A stretch of DNA of 5,862 nucleotides from JAZDIU01 sp043804635. GTDB taxonomy: Bacteria; Chloroflexota; Dehalococcoidia; Dehalococcoidales; UBA2162. The notes below the pieces were generated by a model. The model saw nothing but the letters and a program-made list of their open reading frames with translations, was not told the DNA's origin and searched no databases. Location of the stretch: the NCBI GenBank assembly GCA_043804635.1, contig JAZDIU010000062.1, forward strand, positions 1-5,862, in the 5' to 3' direction. Below, piece after piece: positions 5,213 through 5,862 of the stretch. Position 1 is the first letter of the stretch; each line of letters opens with the position of its first letter. A program made the translations under genes and the position numbers.

Positions 5213-5862
5213 CTACTGATCACCTTCGTCGACGATAGCGACCAGCCTGACGATTGAGCCATCGCCTTTCGCCCAGCGGATAGGAAACCCGGCGAAAGTA
5301 CACCGTTTGCCCGTTACTTTATCAAGGTCGCCGCCGACGTTTTCATAGCCCATAATGCCGTTGCGGAGGAGCAAGTTGTGACAAGGCTCCCACTCGGGGA
5401 AATCCTGCAAAACATCGTGACCGGTCTCCTTCTTGTATTCGGCACAGACGTCGGGGCGGAGGGGTCCGCTGCCGTGGGGAGCAATAGCAGTACCTAGGGG
5501 ATGGTCGAGTGCCTGTTGGTCTACACCGACACACTTGACTCCCTTTTTGACGAACCACTCGGCGGCTTCACGATAAAGACCGGGAGAATAGCAGAAATAC
5601 TCGACGCTATCAGCGTATTTGTGATGCCAGCCGGAATTGATGATGACGATGTCGTCTTTTTCAATTTTGGGTCGGACTTTTTCCAAGTCTTCCGGCATAA
5701 TCTTCTCCCACTTCTTTTTGGGGATAGACACAGCGACTCCGGTGCCATAATACTTATCCAGGGGAATTTCATCAGTGTAGGCACCGCCGGCAAAAACATG
5801 GGCGGGCGAATCGGCGTGGGTGGTGCAATGCATCGTGGTGGTGATTACCTGAGAGAGCACCC
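5213..5862 (-). CDS. Cyclase family / kynurenine formamidase-like metal hydrolase (5' end outside window)
   Basis: The frame is open to the window edge and 215 whole codons are visible before the TAG at 5213-5215. The GTG at 5858-5860 is more likely an internal Val than a start, because the metal motif would then lie only 11 residues from the N terminus, whereas family members have a preceding strand domain. The motif HCTTHADSPAH (visible residues 11-21) matches the family pattern HxGTHxDxPxH, with His15, Asp17 and His21 as likely metal and catalytic groups and Thr in place of the usual Gly. VGVDQQALDHP (111-121), CHNLLLRNGIMGYENV (160-175; His161 and Glu173) and GFPIRWAKGDGSIVRLVAIV (191-210) are the other conserved blocks. 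Members hydrolyse amides or cyclic esters, for example N-formylkynurenine, using zinc or manganese. No tryptophan-degradation gene is seen nearby, so a kynurenine role is not supported; ring or ester opening in the same catabolic pathway is a guess. It is the most upstream gene visible in the minus-strand run. Confidence 0.9.
   Translation of the reverse strand, partial: VLSQVITTTMHCTTHADSPAHVFAGGAYTDEIPLDKYYGTGVAVSIPKKKWEKIMPEDLEKVRPKIEKDDIVIINSGWHHKYADSVEYFCYSPGLYREAAEWFVKKGVKCVGVDQQALDHPLGTAIAPHGSGPLRPDVCAEYKKETGHDVLQDFPEWEPCHNLLLRNGIMGYENVGGDLDKVTGKRCTFAGFPIRWAKGDGSIVRLVAIVDEGDQ

Overview
The window looks like a piece of an anaerobic or sediment-type bacterial genome of moderate GC. The set of genes (FAD-dependent fumarate-reductase-like flavoproteins in tandem, a long-form BKACE, a cyclase-family hydrolase and a 3-hydroxyacyl-CoA dehydrogenase) reminds me of Dehalococcoidia (Chloroflexota). 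That placement rests on gene content and general resemblance only, with no marker gene in view, so it is tentative.

Left part, plus strand (1-2059): the C-terminal end of one FAD-dependent oxidoreductase, cut by the window edge, is followed by a complete paralogue of 482 aa that starts at TTG behind a strong Shine-Dalgarno sequence. The two are about 75% identical over their shared 156 residues. Between them lies a 138-bp AT-rich spacer holding a long imperfect inverted repeat. The spacer also contains an 18-bp perfect palindrome.

Middle, minus strand (2081-2722): a compact rhomboid intramembrane serine protease, convergent with the flavoprotein gene and unrelated in role to its neighbours as far as can be seen.

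Right part, minus strand (2851-5862, read from high to low coordinates): a tightly packed four-gene run. It consists of a cyclase/kynurenine-formamidase-like metal hydrolase (5' end outside the window), an NAD-dependent 3-hydroxyacyl-CoA dehydrogenase-like enzyme, a GNAT acetyltransferase joined to it by a TAATG stop/start overlap, and a beta-keto acid cleavage enzyme (BKACE). The BKACE gene is broken by a one-base insertion in a GGGG run at 3591-3594; removing one base gives a normal 311-residue enzyme with its zinc ligands. The likely logic is catabolic: the dehydrogenase oxidises a beta-hydroxy acid or its CoA ester to the beta-keto form, and BKACE would cleave a beta-keto acid with acetyl-CoA to acetoacetate and a new acyl-CoA. 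The substrate cannot be read from the sequence. Active-site differences suggest it is neither 3-keto-5-aminohexanoate nor an ordinary fatty acyl-CoA.

No RNA genes, CRISPR arrays, insertion sequences or phage genes were seen, and no stretch over 300 bp lacks a gene.
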